From the NCBI RefSeq assembly GCF_014199305.1, contig NZ_JACIJK010000009.1, positions 124,001-188,000 on the forward strand: a stretch of 64,000 nt of DNA, in the 5' to 3' direction. The DNA comes from Sphingomonas aerophila (GTDB lineage: Bacteria > Pseudomonadota > Alphaproteobacteria > Sphingomonadales > Sphingomonadaceae). A program made the translations under genes and the position numbers. Below, one piece after another: positions 15,095 through 27,063 of the stretch (position 1 is the stretch's first letter; the number at the start of each line of letters is the position of its first letter). Below the pieces are notes generated by a model. The model was not told the DNA's origin. It did not search any database and saw only the letters and a list, made by a program, of their open reading frames with translations.

Positions 15095-16776
15095 CGCCGA
15101 CCCTGTTGACCCGGCCGCGTGGGACGCGCCTGATGCCGCTGCGGTGCCGGGCCGCGACGTTGGGCCGGAGCGGCGGGTGCGGGTGCGCCCTGGACCGCTT
15201 CAATCCGCACGCCGCTCTCGTCCTCGCCGGACGGATCGGCCGTCTTGGCGACTGCCTGGGCAAAGCGAGCGGCCAGCGCCCGCGGTACCGCGAACTGGGT
15301 TTCACTCGGTCCGATGCGGATCGCGCCGACCTCCGTCTTGGTGACGTGACCGCGGCGGCAGATCAGCGGCAGGATCCAGCGCGGGTCGGCGTTCTGGCGC
15401 CGGCCGATGTTCATGCGGAACCACGCCACGTCGTCGAACCCTGGACGATGCTCCGAACGGGCGGCCGGCTCTCGGTCGATCAGTTCCTCAGGGGCGGGCA
15501 GGGCAGCCCGGCCGGCGCGTACCAGCAGGGCAGCAATGTCCTCAGGCGAACGCTGCGCCAGAAGCTCGGCCGCGAGTGCGCGATCGTCTTCCTCGATCTC
15601 AACGGGTGCCAGCAGCTGCGACAACAGCCGCTCGCGATCCTGCGCCCGGATTGCCTCTGGCGTAGGCACCGGCATCCACTCGGCCGGGATGCGCGCACCT
15701 CGCAGCATCATCTCGACCCGGCGGCGGCGCGGGTAGGGCACGATCAGCACGGCCGTGCCCTTGCGGCCCGCGCGACCGGTACGGCCGGACCGGTGCTGCA
15801 GCACCTCCGCATCGCGCGGCATTTCGACGTGAACGACTAGGCTCAGCGTGGGAAGGTCGATGCCGCGGGCTGCCACGTCCGTCGCGACGCACACGCGGGC
15901 GCGCCGGTCACGCAGCGCCTGGAGCGCGTGATTGCGCTCGTTCTGCGAGTGCTCACCCGAGAGCGCCACCGCTGCGAACCCGCGCTCCACCAGGCTGGCA
16001 TGGAGGTGGCGCACATTGTCGCGGGTGGCACAGAACAGCATGGCCGTGTCCGCTTCATAGAAGCGCAACAGGTTGATCACCGCATGTTCGATGTCGGACG
16101 GGGCCACCGCCACCGCGCGGTAGGCGATGTCGCCGTGCCCGCGATCCTCACCTACCGTCGAGACACGCAGCGCATCACGCTGATATGCCTTGGCAAGCTG
16201 CACGATCGGGCGGGGCAGGGTGGCCGAGAACAACAGGGTGCGCCGCTGCGCCGGGCTGGCGTCGAGCAGAGTTTCCAGATCCTCGCGGAAGCCCATGTCG
16301 AGCATCTCGTCCGCCTCGTCGAGGACGGCAACACGGAGCGCCGAGAGGTCCAGCGCGCCACGTTCGAGGTGGTCCTTCAGGCGCCCCGGCGTTCCGACCA
16401 CGATATGCGTGCCCTGATTGAGCGCCCGTCGTTCCCGGCTGGCGTCCATGCCGCCAACACAGGTCGCGATCCGGCCGCCGGCCGCAGCGTAGAGCCACGC
16501 AAGCTCCTTGGCGACCTGCAACGCGAGCTCGCGGGTGGGGGCGATGACAAGGGCCAGCGGAAGGGCGGGCGGGGGCAGGACACCGTCGGCCATCAGCTCG
16601 CCAGCCATGGCAAGGCCAAAGGCAACCGTCTTGCCCGACCCGGTCTGGGCGGACACCAGCAGGTCGCGGCCATCGGCGCTGGCCTCGGTCACCTCGGCCT
16701 GGACGGGGGTGAGTGTTTCATAGCCGCGCGCGGTCAGCGCATCGGCAAGGGGAGCGGGGAGGTGGGGAAAGGACAT
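15091..16776 (-). CDS. DEAD-box RNA helicase with DbpA-type RNA-binding domain
   Basis: 561 residues. The helicase core has the Q-motif region (ETLTPVQ), motif I AQTGSGKT, Ia PTRELA, GTPGRL, motif II DEAD (VLDEADEML), motif III SAT, motif V RGIDLP and motif VI HRSGRTGRAGRKG. A C-terminal region (about 450-530, WFRMNIGRRQNADPRWILP...) matches the DbpA/CsdA RNA-binding domain that directs such helicases to rRNA. The tail is Gln/Arg/Pro-rich. It is probably a ribosome-assembly or cold-adaptation helicase. I start at 16776 (MSFPHLPAPL); an upstream ATG at 16881 would add an atypical N-terminus. It sits between rplA and rplJ. Confidence 0.93.
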   Translation of the reverse strand: MSFPHLPAPLADALTARGYETLTPVQAEVTEASADGRDLLVSAQTGSGKTVAFGLAMAGELMADGVLPPPALPLALVIAPTRELALQVAKELAWLYAAAGGRIATCVGGMDASRERRALNQGTHIVVGTPGRLKDHLERGALDLSALRVAVLDEADEMLDMGFREDLETLLDASPAQRRTLLFSATLPRPIVQLAKAYQRDALRVSTVGEDRGHGDIAYRAVAVAPSDIEHAVINLLRFYEADTAMLFCATRDNVRHLHASLVERGFAAVALSGEHSQNERNHALQALRDRRARVCVATDVAARGIDLPTLSLVVHVEMPRDAEVLQHRSGRTGRAGRKGTAVLIVPYPRRRRVEMMLRGARIPAEWMPVPTPEAIRAQDRERLLSQLLAPVEIEEDDRALAAELLAQRSPEDIAALLVRAGRAALPAPEELIDREPAARSEHRPGFDDVAWFRMNIGRRQNADPRWILPLICRRGHVTKTEVGAIRIGPSETQFAVPRALAARFAQAVAKTADPSGEDESGVRIEAVQGAPAPAAPAQRRGPAPQRHQARPTRPGQQGRR

Positions 16777-16904
16777 GGAACTCGCAATGCTAGGATGAAG
16801 GCCTGCCTTGAGCAGGTGCCTGGAAGCCCCGAGCGCCGCGCCTGTAACCCTGGGCCCCCGCGTCGGCAGGGGCATGATCAATGCGGAAGTTGGGGCAAAA
16901 CGAA

Positions 16905-16930
16905 AGGGGCCGGGATCGCTCCCGGCCCCT
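16905..16930 (-). terminator. rplKA terminator
   Basis: Perfect 11-bp stem (16905-16915 with 16920-16930) and TCGC loop just past the rplA stop. On the minus strand it is followed by TTCGTTTTG. It separates rplKA from the helicase gene. Confidence 0.85.
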
Positions 16931-16955
16931 CCTAATCAATAACTTAGGAAGCGGA

Positions 16956-17648
16956 TCAGCTACCTGCAACCTCTGCCACGTCAACGCGGATGCCCGGGCC
17001 CATGGTGGAGCTGACCGCGATCTTGCGGACATACTTGCCCTTGGCGCCCGACGGCTTGGCACGCACCACCGCGTCAACCAGTGCGTCGAAGTTCGCGCGC
17101 AGGTCTTCGGCCGGGAACGATGCCTTGCCGATTCCGGAGTGAATGATGCCGGCCTTTTCAACGCGATACTCGACCTGGCCGCTCTTGGCGTCCTTGACGG
17201 CCTGAGCAACGTTCATCGTGACGGTGCCGAGCTTCGGGTTCGGCATCAGGCCCTTGGGGCCCAGCACCTTACCCAGGCGACCGACGATGCCCATCATGTC
17301 GGGCGTCGCGATGCAGCGGTCAAAGTCGATGTTGCCGTCCTGGATGGTCTGCATCAGGTCTTCGGCACCGACCACGTCGGCTCCGGCTTCACGAGCTTCG
17401 TCAGCCTTGGCGCCGCGCGCGAACACGCCGACACGCACGGTCTTGCCGGTGCCCTTGGGCAGGTTCACCACGCCGCGGACCATCTGGTCGGCGTGACGCG
17501 GGTCAACGCCCAGGTTCATCGCGATCTCAATGGTCTCGTCGAACTTGCTGGTGGCGTTGGTCTTGGCGAGGTTGATCGCCTCGTCGATGCCGTGCAGGTG
17601 CTCGGGATTGATCGAGACTGCCTTCTGCTTCTTGGTCAGCTTGGCCAT
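16956..17648 (-). CDS. rplA: 50S ribosomal protein L1
   Basis: A 230-residue L1, the protein of the mobile L1 stalk at the E site and the usual translational repressor of the rplKA mRNA. It has a typical N-terminus (MAKLTKKQK) and the conserved [14 protein letters not shown] and [21 protein letters not shown] regions. The ATG at 17648 is chosen because upstream codons in frame belong to the rplK 3' end. It is separated from rplK by only 4 bp and followed by a terminator. Confidence 0.97.
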   Translation of the reverse strand: MAKLTKKQKAVSINPEHLHGIDEAINLAKTNATSKFDETIEIAMNLGVDPRHADQMVRGVVNLPKGTGKTVRVGVFARGAKADEAREAGADVVGAEDLMQTIQDGNIDFDRCIATPDMMGIVGRLGKVLGPKGLMPNPKLGTVTMNVAQAVKDAKSGQVEYRVEKAGIIHSGIGKASFPAEDLRANFDALVDAVVRAKPSGAKGKYVRKIAVSSTMGPGIRVDVAEVAGS

Positions 17649-17652
17649 GGAA

Positions 17653-18084
17653 TCAGCCCTCCACCACTTGGAGGCCCATTGCGCGGGCCGAACCTTCAAT
17701 GATCTTCGTTGCGGCGTCGATGTCGTTCGCGTTCAGGTCCTTCATCTTGGCCTGGGCGATCTCCGACAGCGCGGAGCGCTTGATCTGACCCGCGCTCACC
17801 TTGCCCGGCTCCTTGGAGCCCGACTTCAGGTTCGCTGCCTGCTTCAGCAGGTAGGTCGCCGGTGGCGTCTTGGTCTCGAACGAAAAGGAACGGTCCGCGT
17901 AAACGGTGATCACGGTGGGCAGGGGCGTGCCCTTTGCCTGATCGCCGGTCTGCGCGTTGAACGCCTTGCAGAATTCCATGATGTTGACGCCGCGCTGACC
18001 CAGCGCCGGGCCGATCGGCGGCGAGGGGTTGGCGGAGCCCGCAGGCACCTGCAGCTTGATATAACCTGTAATCTTCTTTGCCAT
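17653..18084 (-). CDS. rplK: 50S ribosomal protein L11
   Basis: 143 residues. L11 binds the GTPase-associated region of 23S rRNA and is needed for RelA activation and for release-factor function. The N-terminal proline-rich switch ([19 protein letters not shown]) and the C-terminal rRNA-binding region ([22 protein letters not shown]) are typical. It is the first gene of the rplKA unit. In most bacteria nusG lies directly upstream; here two glycosyltransferase genes on the other strand separate them, so rplKA needs its own promoter. Confidence 0.97.
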   Translation of the reverse strand: MAKKITGYIKLQVPAGSANPSPPIGPALGQRGVNIMEFCKAFNAQTGDQAKGTPLPTVITVYADRSFSFETKTPPATYLLKQAANLKSGSKEPGKVSAGQIKRSALSEIAQAKMKDLNANDIDAATKIIEGSARAMGLQVVEG

Positions 18085-18176
18085 GTGTCACTCTTTCACG
18101 AGTTTAGCGGTCCAAGCGGGCGCGTTCCGGCGCCCTCCCGCACAAGTTTCCGACGCTTTGACGCTGGAAGGGGGCG

Positions 18177-18205
18177 CCCATAGCGGAAAACAGGCTGTCC
18201 GACAA
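18177..18205 (-). promoter_or_regulatory. Candidate rplKA promoter
   Basis: On the minus strand, TTGTCG (18200-18205) and TATGGG (18177-18182) have a 17-base spacer, pointing at rplK with a leader of about 85 nt. It sits in the 239-bp divergent gap shared with the glycosyltransferase pair. Not tested. Confidence 0.4.
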
Positions 18206-18323
18206 CCGCGTTCGAGCCCGCGCGTACCCGGGCGCAAGAATGGTGCGAAGCGGCTCAAAAACGTCTTGACCATGATGCGCGCCAGCGGCTTTTCTTGCGT
18301 AGTATTACGGGGGGAGTTGAAGC

Positions 18324-19475
18324 ATGGCGACTTTGTTCAAGCCGCTCCAAGTCGAGGAGCGGCACCAGAACGCGCCGCGACTATCGGTTATTGTTCCTAC
18401 CTATAACGAGTTCGCGAACATTGCGCCTCTGGTTGCGGCGGTCCGTAGCGTGCTCGGCTCGGTGCCGTGGGAGATGATCGTCGTCGATGACGATAGTCGC
18501 GACGGTACCTATGACGAGGTTCTGCGAATCGCGCAGTCCGAACCAAGGCTGCGGTGCCTGCGACGGGTTGGCCGGCGTGGCCCTTCCTCCGCCGTGACCG
18601 AAGGAGTCCTGGCCGCCAATGGCGAGGTGATCGCCGTGATGGACGCGGATTTCCAGCATGACGAAACGAAACTACCGGTCATGTACCATCGCCTGATCGA
18701 GGAGGAGGCCGACGTGGTCGTCGGCACCCGCTATGCCGGGGAGGGTGGGATTGGCGATTGGAACGCGACCCGTGCGAAGATGAGCAACTTCGCGAACACG
18801 CTCAGCCGACGGCTGGTCGGCAATCAGACAACCGACCCCGTGAGCGGCTTCTTCGTGATCCGCCGGTCCGTGTTCGTGTCGACGCTCTATGGCCTGTCGC
18901 AGCAGGGCTACAAGATCCTCATCGACCTGCTCACCTCCGCCGACCGTCCGCTCAAGGTGCTGGAGGAGCCCTACCAGTTTCGCTCACGAGCGGAGGGCGA
19001 GAGCAAGATCAGCATGATGGTGCTGGCGGAGTTCGCCTTTCTGCTCATCGACAAGGTCACCCGCGGATGGATCCCGCCACGCTTCGTACTATTCGTGGGC
19101 GTGGGCGGACTCGGCCTGCTGATCCACCTGTGTATCCTGCTGACCGGCGCCAAGGCGAACCTCGGCTTCCTGGATGCGCAGGTGCTGGCGACCTTTACTG
19201 CCATGGTCTTCAACTACGTCGTCAATAACGAGTTCACCTATCGGGACCGTCGCCTGGTCGGTTGGAAGTTCATTCGGGGACTCGTTCTGTTCATGCTGAT
19301 CTGCAGCATCGGCGCACTCGCCAATGTCGGCGTCGCCGAGCTCGCCATCCAACGGACGCATAGCTGGACGGCCGCCGGTATTCTCGGCGCGCTGATGGGC
19401 GCGGTGTTCAACTTCGGCGCGGCAAGCAGCATAGTCTGGGGGCAGCACAAGCGTCGCAGGACGGCGACGTCATGA
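18324..19475 (+). CDS. GT2 polyprenyl-phosphate glycosyltransferase fused to a GtrA domain
   Basis: 383 residues in two parts. Residues 20-245 are a family 2 glycosyltransferase of the dolichol-phosphate-mannose-synthase type: LSVIVPTYNE, VVDDDSRDGT, the metal/sugar-binding D107-A-D109, and the DPVSGFFVIRR and E-GESKIS landmarks. Residues 252-376 form a four-helix GtrA domain (RFVLFVGVGGLGLLIHL...YVVNNEFTYRDRR), proposed to flip lipid-linked sugars. It probably makes a polyprenyl-phosphate hexose on the cytoplasmic face and helps move it outward. It overlaps the next gene by 4 bp. A GGGGGGAG ribosome site precedes the ATG. The sugar donor cannot be deduced. Confidence 0.92.
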   Translation: MATLFKPLQVEERHQNAPRLSVIVPTYNEFANIAPLVAAVRSVLGSVPWEMIVVDDDSRDGTYDEVLRIAQSEPRLRCLRRVGRRGPSSAVTEGVLAANGEVIAVMDADFQHDETKLPVMYHRLIEEEADVVVGTRYAGEGGIGDWNATRAKMSNFANTLSRRLVGNQTTDPVSGFFVIRRSVFVSTLYGLSQQGYKILIDLLTSADRPLKVLEEPYQFRSRAEGESKISMMVLAEFAFLLIDKVTRGWIPPRFVLFVGVGGLGLLIHLCILLTGAKANLGFLDAQVLATFTAMVFNYVVNNEFTYRDRRLVGWKFIRGLVLFMLICSIGALANVGVAELAIQRTHSWTAAGILGALMGAVFNFGAASSIVWGQHKRRRTATS

Positions 19476-21040
19476 TCCTGCCAGCAGCGTCTCTGCGGAG
19501 CATCTCGAGGCCGGCGTTCGCTGCTATCGCTGCAGCGTTCATACTGGCGTTGATCCTACGCGTGGTCGTCGGCGATCACTCGCTTGTATTCGATGAGCTT
19601 GCGTCGCTCTTCTTCGCCGAGCAGCCAGTCTCCCGTCTCTGGAGCGACTGGATGCTGCGAGAGACGAACCCACCTCTTTTCTACACGTTGCTGAAGGGGT
19701 GGGTGGCTCTGTTCGGCCACTCGTTAGGCGCTATCCGGGCGCTGCCCACACTGGCGGGTATGGCGAGCATGGTCGTTCTAATCGTGATCGCTTTGCGAGC
19801 TCATGGCGAGCGCGCGGCGGTTGCAGTGGCGGTGATCACTGCCTTGTCGGCTCAGCACATTTTCCTGAGCGACTATGCCCGAGGGTACATTTTCAGTCTT
19901 GGTGGCGTGGCGCTGGCGACGCTTGGGTTGCTGCTGCTAATCCGTGACGATCATGCCACGCGTCGAACGACGTCCAGTGCCGTTGCTCTGTATGTTCTAG
20001 GGTCGTTGCTGGCGATCTACACGCACACCACAATGTTCATCTGGCCGCTGGTCGCCACGTTAAGCATGGTGCTGTTATATTGGCGCCGCTTCTTTCAAGA
20101 CCGGGCCAGATTGCTGCTAGTGTTGTTCGCCGCCAATGCGATCATCTTGGTGGTGTCAGGATGGTGGCTGTGGATCACGGTCCAGCAGGTTCTGGTCACA
20201 AACGATAATCTTGGCTGGATCAAGCCACGGCCTGTTCGCGAAATGCTTTGGATGTTCAGGACGGAGTCGCTTCTGACCCGGTCGGGGGATTGGGTGGCGC
20301 GCATTGGATATCTCGCGGTCACTCTGCTCGCGGCAATCGGAGTTGCGCGAAACTGGCGAGAGCCTGAAACGCGGCTGCTGACGCTTCTCGGGGTGCTCAG
20401 CTTCGGGACCTTGATGATCGTCGGGTCGGCGAAACCCGTTCTCACCCAGCTTACGATCATGTGGCCGATGATCTTCCCGCTACTGCTCGCGGGAATGGGA
20501 GTGGCGTCGTTCCGCTCGACCGGACTGCGCCTGGGCGCGTTAACGTCGCTGGCCGTTCTGCTCACGGCCAACACCTACACAGCGCGTGGTTCGTTCATGC
20601 TGCCGCACGACGGAGACTGGCGCTTGGCGTTCCGTTCGCTCGCGACCGTGCCAGACGGTGCAATGGTGGTCGAGGGGGAGTCGATGAAGCTGGCAGCTGA
20701 ACAGGCCTGTCGCGTGACGTTCCCGAACCTCGCAACCTGCCCGGTGCCGATCCTAGCCATTCGTGCGGTGAATTACCGCGCGGATCGTTGGGCGCGGGGC
20801 CTGGCTGGTTCGATGATCGCCTGGGAAGCAGTGCCGAAAACCGTGGATCGGACAACGAAGCTTTTCGCGTTCCGTAACCTCACTTATGATGCTTCGGAGC
20901 GGCTGCTTGGCCATCCCAGCGCGGTCAGCCGAACGAGCCATCCGCTTTCCGGACCGTTCACCGCGGAAGATTTCGCCAAGGCCGGTAGCCCCGCTGGCCC
21001 CAACGCCCGGGAACGGCAGATAATGTCCGCCGCTCCATAA
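19472..21040 (+). CDS. GT39-like (ArnT/PMT clan) membrane glycosyltransferase
   Basis: 522 residues with about ten or more hydrophobic segments. Near the N-terminus are the first-loop acidic residues (SLVFDELASLFF) and the NPPLFYTLLKGW motif of the ArnT/PMT-type GT-C superfamily, which take sugar from polyprenyl-phosphate donors on the periplasmic side. A C-terminal soluble part of about 140 residues follows. The ATG overlaps the stop of the upstream GT2-GtrA gene, so donor maker and donor user are coupled. The acceptor (protein, lipid A, polysaccharide) is unknown. Codon use looks less GC-biased than in neighbouring ribosomal genes, hinting at acquisition. Confidence 0.85.
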   Translation: MILPAASLRSISRPAFAAIAAAFILALILRVVVGDHSLVFDELASLFFAEQPVSRLWSDWMLRETNPPLFYTLLKGWVALFGHSLGAIRALPTLAGMASMVVLIVIALRAHGERAAVAVAVITALSAQHIFLSDYARGYIFSLGGVALATLGLLLLIRDDHATRRTTSSAVALYVLGSLLAIYTHTTMFIWPLVATLSMVLLYWRRFFQDRARLLLVLFAANAIILVVSGWWLWITVQQVLVTNDNLGWIKPRPVREMLWMFRTESLLTRSGDWVARIGYLAVTLLAAIGVARNWREPETRLLTLLGVLSFGTLMIVGSAKPVLTQLTIMWPMIFPLLLAGMGVASFRSTGLRLGALTSLAVLLTANTYTARGSFMLPHDGDWRLAFRSLATVPDGAMVVEGESMKLAAEQACRVTFPNLATCPVPILAIRAVNYRADRWARGLAGSMIAWEAVPKTVDRTTKLFAFRNLTYDASERLLGHPSAVSRTSHPLSGPFTAEDFAKAGSPAGPNARERQIMSAAP

Positions 21041-21054
21041 ACGCTCGGGAAAGG

Positions 21055-21084
21055 GTCTGCCGCACCCAGGACAAGGCGGCAGAC
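21055..21084. terminator. Hairpin between convergent GT39-like gene and nusG
   Basis: Perfect 9-bp arms GTCTGCCGC (21055-21063) and GCGGCAGAC (21076-21084) in the 56-bp convergent gap. There is no strong T-tract on either side, so it may be a weak or factor-assisted terminator for both genes. Confidence 0.55.
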
Positions 21085-21096
21085 ACCTGAAACATG

Positions 21097-21633
21097 TTAC
21101 TTCGAGCGTTCGACCTGTTCGAAGTCCAGCTCCACCGGAGTCGCGCGGCCGAAGATGCTGACGGACACCTTGACCTTGGACTTGTCGAAGTCGAGCTCTT
21201 CCACCGTGCCGTTGAAGCTGGCGAAGGGGCCCTCGAGCACCTTGACCGCATCGCCGATCTCGTAGTCGACCTTGACCTTCTGCTTGGGGGCAGCGGCGGT
21301 CTCTTCCTTGGACTGGAGCATGCGGGCGGCTTCGAACTCGCTGATCGCCTGCGGCTTGCCCATCGCGCCAAGGAAGCCGGTCACCTTTGGCGTGTTCTTG
21401 ACGAGGTGGTAGACCTGGTCGTTCATGTCGAGCTTGGCCAGCACATAGCCGGGCATGAACTTGCGCTCGACAGCGATCTTCTTGCCGCGACGCGCTTCGG
21501 TCACGGTCTCGGTCGGCACCTCGATCTGCTCAACCAGCTGGTCGAGGCCGAGGCGGGTCGCTTCAGACATGATCGCGTCGCGAACCTTGCCCTCAAAGCC
21601 GGAATAGGCGTGGATGATGTACCAGCGCGCCAT
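21097..21633 (-). CDS. nusG: Transcription termination/antitermination factor NusG
   Basis: 178 residues. The N-terminal NGN domain ([19 protein letters not shown]) contacts the RNA polymerase clamp. The C-terminal KOW domain ([25 protein letters not shown]) binds Rho or S10 and couples transcription to translation. The linker between them is a little longer than in E. coli ([13 protein letters not shown]). It lies 13 bp downstream of secE, the usual pairing. What normally follows (rplK) is displaced by two opposite-strand genes. Confidence 0.97.
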   Translation of the reverse strand: MARWYIIHAYSGFEGKVRDAIMSEATRLGLDQLVEQIEVPTETVTEARRGKKIAVERKFMPGYVLAKLDMNDQVYHLVKNTPKVTGFLGAMGKPQAISEFEAARMLQSKEETAAAPKQKVKVDYEIGDAVKVLEGPFASFNGTVEELDFDKSKVKVSVSIFGRATPVELDFEQVERSK

Positions 21634-21646
21634 GGTGATCGGTCCT

Positions 21647-21844
21647 TTATTGCGCGAGCTTGAGCAGGGCGGTGACGATCGCGTTGAACATCGAGTCCAC
21701 GCCCAGGAAGAACAGCGCCAGGATGGTGGTCATGATCACCACCATCAGCCCGGTCAGCCAGGTTTCCTTCCACGTCGGCCACACGACCCGGCGGGTCTCG
21801 GCTTTGACTTGGTTGATGAATTCGAGAGGGGTCGTCTTGGCCAC
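21647..21844 (-). CDS. secE: Preprotein translocase subunit SecE
   Basis: 65 residues, the short single-span SecE usual in alphaproteobacteria. An amphipathic segment (FINQVKAETRRVVWPTWKET) lies along the membrane, then one transmembrane helix (GLMVVIMTTILALFFLGVDS). It clamps SecY in the SecYEG channel. The start is a GTG at 21844, giving MAKTTPLEF; no ATG starts the conserved part. It is in the classical trnW-secE-nusG order. Confidence 0.95.
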   Translation of the reverse strand: MAKTTPLEFINQVKAETRRVVWPTWKETWLTGLMVVIMTTILALFFLGVDSMFNAIVTALLKLAQ

Positions 21845-22071
21845 GTGTCGGTGCTCACACCCGCTGGATCTACGTCGCCGACCTCGGGGCATGGGTCCGC
21901 CGCCGGCCCTCCGCAGGGGAGAGACGGCGAGACCTGTCCTCGCTGTCGGATGGAACAGCCGATGTAGCGCGGGGCGGCCACGGGCGCAAGCCGGGTCGCT
22001 AGCCGCGCGAGTGACGAGCTTGCCGGTAGCGGATCGTTTTGGGATTTGGAGCAGGCCAGGTCGGCCGTGAA

Positions 22072-22148
22072 TGGCAGGGGCGCTCGGATTCGAACCGAGG
22101 GCCTTCGGTTTTGGAGACCGACGCTCTAACCAACTGAGCTACGCCCCT
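22072..22148 (-). tRNA. tRNA-Trp (CCA anticodon)
   Basis: A 77-base cloverleaf on the minus strand: acceptor arms AGGGGCG/CGCCCCT, D arm GCTCAGTTGGTTAGAGC, anticodon stem TCGGT/ACCGA around loop CTCCAAA (anticodon CCA), T arm with GGTTCGAATCC, discriminator G and an encoded CCA end. It is immediately upstream of secE, as in many proteobacteria, and probably co-transcribed and processed from the secE-nusG transcript. Confidence 0.97.
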
Positions 22149-22253
22149 GTGCGGTGGCTGCCCTTAGCGGGCGCGCAATCCCGGATCAAGCGTGGATCAC
22201 GGCAACCAAGGCAGGTTTCGGCGGCGGACGCGGAACGAAGAGCCTGCCCTATG

Positions 22254-22282
22254 TTGACCGGGCGCCAGCGTAGCCGTATAGG
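22254..22282 (+). promoter_or_regulatory. Promoter of the rpsL (str) operon
   Basis: TTGACC (22254-22259), a 17-base spacer and TATAGG (22277-22282): the best sigma-70-type match I saw in the window. It points at rpsL, with an untranslated leader of about 150 nt. It lies in the 289-bp divergent gap with tRNA-Trp; I identified no equally good promoter for the tRNA side. Confidence 0.7.
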
Positions 22283-22437
22283 CGCGCCCGTCCAACGGCC
22301 CGTAATCGGGTTGGAACGACATGCTTGAACATTGCTGGATGCATCAAGGGCCGGGGCGCGTGCGCCGCATGGTCCTTTTCGTATTCCAAGGCTTGTTAGG
22401 CTCCAGCAAAGTAACCCACTTAAGAGGTGAAGGCTTC

Positions 22438-22809
22438 ATGCCGACGATCAACCAGCTGGTCCGCAAGGGCCGCGAACCGCAGAAGGCCAAGTCCAAGGTC
22501 CCTGCGATGGAGCAGAACCCGCAAAAGCGCGGCGTCTGCACCCGTGTCTATACGACGACCCCGAAGAAGCCGAACTCGGCACTGCGTAAGGTGGCCAAGG
22601 TCCGCCTGACCAACAGCCGTGAAGTCATCAGCTATATCCCGGGCGAAGGTCACAACCTTCAGGAGCACTCGGTTGTGCTGATCCGTGGCGGCCGTGTGCG
22701 CGACCTTCCCGGCGTGCGCTACCATGTGCTGCGCGGCGTGCTCGACACGCAGGGCGTCAAGAACCGCAAGCAGTCGCGGTCCAAGTACGGTGCCAAGCGG
22801 CCCAAGTGA
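22438..22809 (+). CDS. rpsL: 30S ribosomal protein S12
   Basis: 123 residues at the decoding centre of the 30S subunit. The [11 protein letters not shown] loop is wild type (Lys43), but the second streptomycin loop reads [13 protein letters not shown], placing Arg at position 88 where E. coli and most bacteria have Lys. K88R is a known streptomycin-resistance change. The ATG at 22438 is preceded by AAGAGGTGAAGG; an upstream in-frame ATG at 22321 would add 39 atypical residues. It is the first gene of rpsL-rpsG-fusA-tuf. Confidence 0.98.
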   Translation: MPTINQLVRKGREPQKAKSKVPAMEQNPQKRGVCTRVYTTTPKKPNSALRKVAKVRLTNSREVISYIPGEGHNLQEHSVVLIRGGRVRDLPGVRYHVLRGVLDTQGVKNRKQSRSKYGAKRPK

Positions 22810-22853
22810 GCCCGGCCCGTACTCTTCCCACAGCTGATTGAAAGGTAGCCACC

Positions 22854-23324
22854 ATGGCTCGTCGTCGTCGTCCCGAAAAGCGGGTAATCCTGCCTGATCC
22901 CAAGTTCGGGGATGAGGTGCTTTCCAAGTTCATGAACTCCGTCATGTATGACGGCAAGAAGTCCGTTGCCGAGCTGATCGTTTATGGCGCGCTCGAAACG
23001 GTTGAAACCCGTGCCAAGCGCGATCCGCTGGGCGTGTTCCATGACGCGCTCAACAACATAAAGCCAGGCATCGAGGTCCGCAGCCGTCGCGTCGGCGGCG
23101 CCACCTACCAGGTGCCGGTCGAGGTTCGTCCCGAGCGTGCCCAGGCGCTGGCGATTCGCTGGCTTATCACCGCGGCGCGTTCGCGGTCCGAGAACACCAT
23201 GGCAGCTCGTCTGTCGGGCGAACTGCTGGACGCGAGCAACAACCGCGGCAATGCGGTGAAGAAGCGCGAAGACACGCACCGCATGGCGGAAGCGAACCGG
23301 GCTTTCTCGCACTACCGCTGGTAG
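22854..23324 (+). CDS. rpsG: 30S ribosomal protein S7
   Basis: 156 residues. S7 nucleates assembly of the 30S head and lines the E site. [20 protein letters not shown] at the start and the [13 protein letters not shown] end match the family and length. 44 bp follow rpsL with a GAAAGGT ribosome site. In E. coli S7 represses the str operon by binding the rpsL-rpsG spacer; the spacer here is too short for me to say whether the site exists. Confidence 0.98.
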   Translation: MARRRRPEKRVILPDPKFGDEVLSKFMNSVMYDGKKSVAELIVYGALETVETRAKRDPLGVFHDALNNIKPGIEVRSRRVGGATYQVPVEVRPERAQALAIRWLITAARSRSENTMAARLSGELLDASNNRGNAVKKREDTHRMAEANRAFSHYRW

Positions 23325-23408
23325 GCTCTGGAAACGGCCCCAATCTAACTTATCTCGTGGGGAGTTGGCTCTGTGCCGGCTCCCCACATTGCCAAGGAAA
23401 CTACGATC

Positions 23409-25505
<2,097 letters not shown>

Positions 25506-25607
25506 GGCATCCGCCGGGCTGGCATTATACTGAAACTGTCGTTATGGGGCCGCGTCCGGCGCGGCTCCGTAGCGAATCCGGAACCAAACCCCTGAAGGTA
25601 GGAAAAA

Positions 25608-26801
<1,194 letters not shown>

Positions 26802-26842
26802 GACGCCGCGCGGCTTCGGCCGCACGACGTTGGGAAAAAAGG

Positions 26843-26916
26843 AGCCGCCCGATGCGCCGAATGGTGTGTCGGGCGGTTGCCTTTTAGTGAGGGGCCCGTT
26901 ATGCGGCCCCCCTCAC
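26843..26916 (+). terminator. Terminator and second hairpin after tuf
   Basis: The arms CCGCCCGA (26845-26852) and TCGGGCGG (26869-26876) are followed by TTGCCTTTT. A second GC-rich inverted repeat, GTGAGGGGCC/GGCCCCCCTCAC (26887-26916), comes right after. Confidence 0.75.
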
Positions 26917-26922
26917 GAGAAC

Positions 26923-26968
26923 AAAGAGTAGCGCTCTTTCTCCGCTTTCCGGGTCGCTCCTGACCCGG
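26923..26968 (+). promoter_or_regulatory. Hairpins in the rpsJ (S10 cluster) leader region
   Basis: Two further inverted repeats precede rpsJ: AAAGAG/CTCTTT (26923-26939) and CCGGGTC/GACCCGG (26949-26968). They could belong to an S10-operon leader; in E. coli L4 regulates such a leader, but that leader's structure is not recognisable here. No confident promoter was found in this 262-bp gap. Confidence 0.35.
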
Positions 26969-27063
26969 ATCTCATCCCGCCGGCATCCTGCCTGCGGCAC
27001 GAGCCCGGGCCGCATGGTTTCGGGAAGTGGCCGAGGGCGTGGCAGCATGAACCGGTAGGGATT

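Noticed and set aside
18240..18323. Promoter for the glycosyltransferase pair (TTGACC at about 18266)
   Set aside because: The nearest TA-rich -10 candidate (TAGTAT) is about 28 bases away, too far for a sigma-70-type promoter.
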